From positions 1 to 5,493 of the forward strand of contig JARGFV010000143.1 in NCBI GenBank assembly GCA_029210545.1: a stretch of 5,493 bases of DNA, given 5' to 3'. The stretch is from a bacterium (lineage in GTDB: Bacteria > BMS3Abin14). How positions within the stretch are numbered: the first letter of the stretch is position 1; each line of letters begins with the position of its first letter. The notes below the pieces were generated by a model. The model did not search any database. It saw only the letters and a list, made by a program, of their open reading frames with translations, and had not been told where the DNA came from. Of the stretch, positions 5,414-5,493 are shown piece by piece. The translations under genes and the position numbers were made by a program.

Positions 5414-5441
5414 ATCATTGACAGGGTCGCAAAAAGTCCAA
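5414..5441 (-). promoter_or_regulatory. Possible promoter overlapping the right terminal repeat
   Basis: In minus-strand sense, TTGGAC (5441-5436) lies 16 bp before AATGAT (5419-5414), three and four matches to the sigma-70 hexamers. The -35 element is inside the hairpin arm of the terminal repeat, so the repeat may supply part of the ATPase gene's promoter. The match is weak. Confidence 0.25.
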
Positions 5442-5490
5442 TCCGGGACTTTTCGCTCCACGGAAAGGGAAAAGCGTCGTTTTCCCTTTC
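5418..5490 (-). repeat. Right terminal inverted repeat, copy of the left end
   Basis: Reverse-complement copy of 1-73: 65 bp identical (5426-5490), then six matches in eight positions. It has the same two hairpins; here the outer hairpin arm is one base pair longer (GGAAAGGGAAAA with TTTTCCCTTTCC). The inner edge reads TTGACAGGGTCGC, and 11 bases of this edge (ATTGACAGGGT) also occur on the minus strand upstream of higB (2771-2761). It lies immediately upstream of the ATPase gene, and three more bases follow before the window ends. Confidence 0.9.
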
Positions 5491-5493
5491 CTT

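Noticed and set aside
1-5490. Complete insertion sequence or transposon
   Set aside because: Terminal inverted repeats are present but no transposase, recombinase or target-site duplication can be seen inside the window.

Overview
The window is a bacterial chromosomal fragment. All six supported genes lie on the minus strand, and they are embedded in unusually repeat-rich intergenic DNA. The gene content (a polyprenyl-phosphate sugar-1-phosphate transferase, a UDP-N-acetylhexosamine dehydrogenase of the WbpA type, a four-helix-bundle protein, a higBA module and a DnaA-like ATPase) suits the surface-polysaccharide region of a Gram-negative bacterium. My best guess is a Desulfobacterota/deltaproteobacterial-type or similar environmental lineage. 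That placement is inferred from overall style, not from any marker gene. No rRNA, tRNA, CRISPR array, transposase or integrase is visible.

Layout in transcription order (right to left): a terminal repeat (5418-5490); a 142-aa orphan DnaA-type AAA+ ATPase (5399-4971); a 0.23-kb array of heptanucleotides (4721-4949) followed by a plausible promoter; a 555-aa WecA/MraY-superfamily glycosyl-1-phosphate transferase with an extra C-terminal membrane domain (4592-2925); a repeat block (2862-2920); the toxin-antitoxin pair higB-higA (2718-2140); another repeat block (1956-2084); wbpA (1925-615); a heptamer array (568-609); a four-helix-bundle gene (492-103); and the second terminal repeat (1-73), which is inverted relative to the first.

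The transferase would start a lipid-linked glycan on undecaprenyl phosphate at the inner membrane. The dehydrogenase would supply a UDP-N-acetyl-hexosaminuronic acid for the same glycan. The higBA pair sits between them and is flanked by two direct copies of one repeat block, as if inserted or excisable as a cassette.

The most unusual feature is the non-coding DNA. Several families of degenerate 7-bp repeats (TTTGGWC, YGCCYMT and TGGGTTT types) lie just after the stop codons of four of the six genes. The whole window is also bounded by perfect 65-bp inverted repeats, each built from two consecutive hairpins. These terminal repeats may mark where an assembler stopped at a dispersed repeat, or they may bound a real element; sequence alone cannot decide. 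The only gene-free stretch over 300 bases (4593-4970) holds the large heptamer array, a candidate promoter and nothing else I can support.
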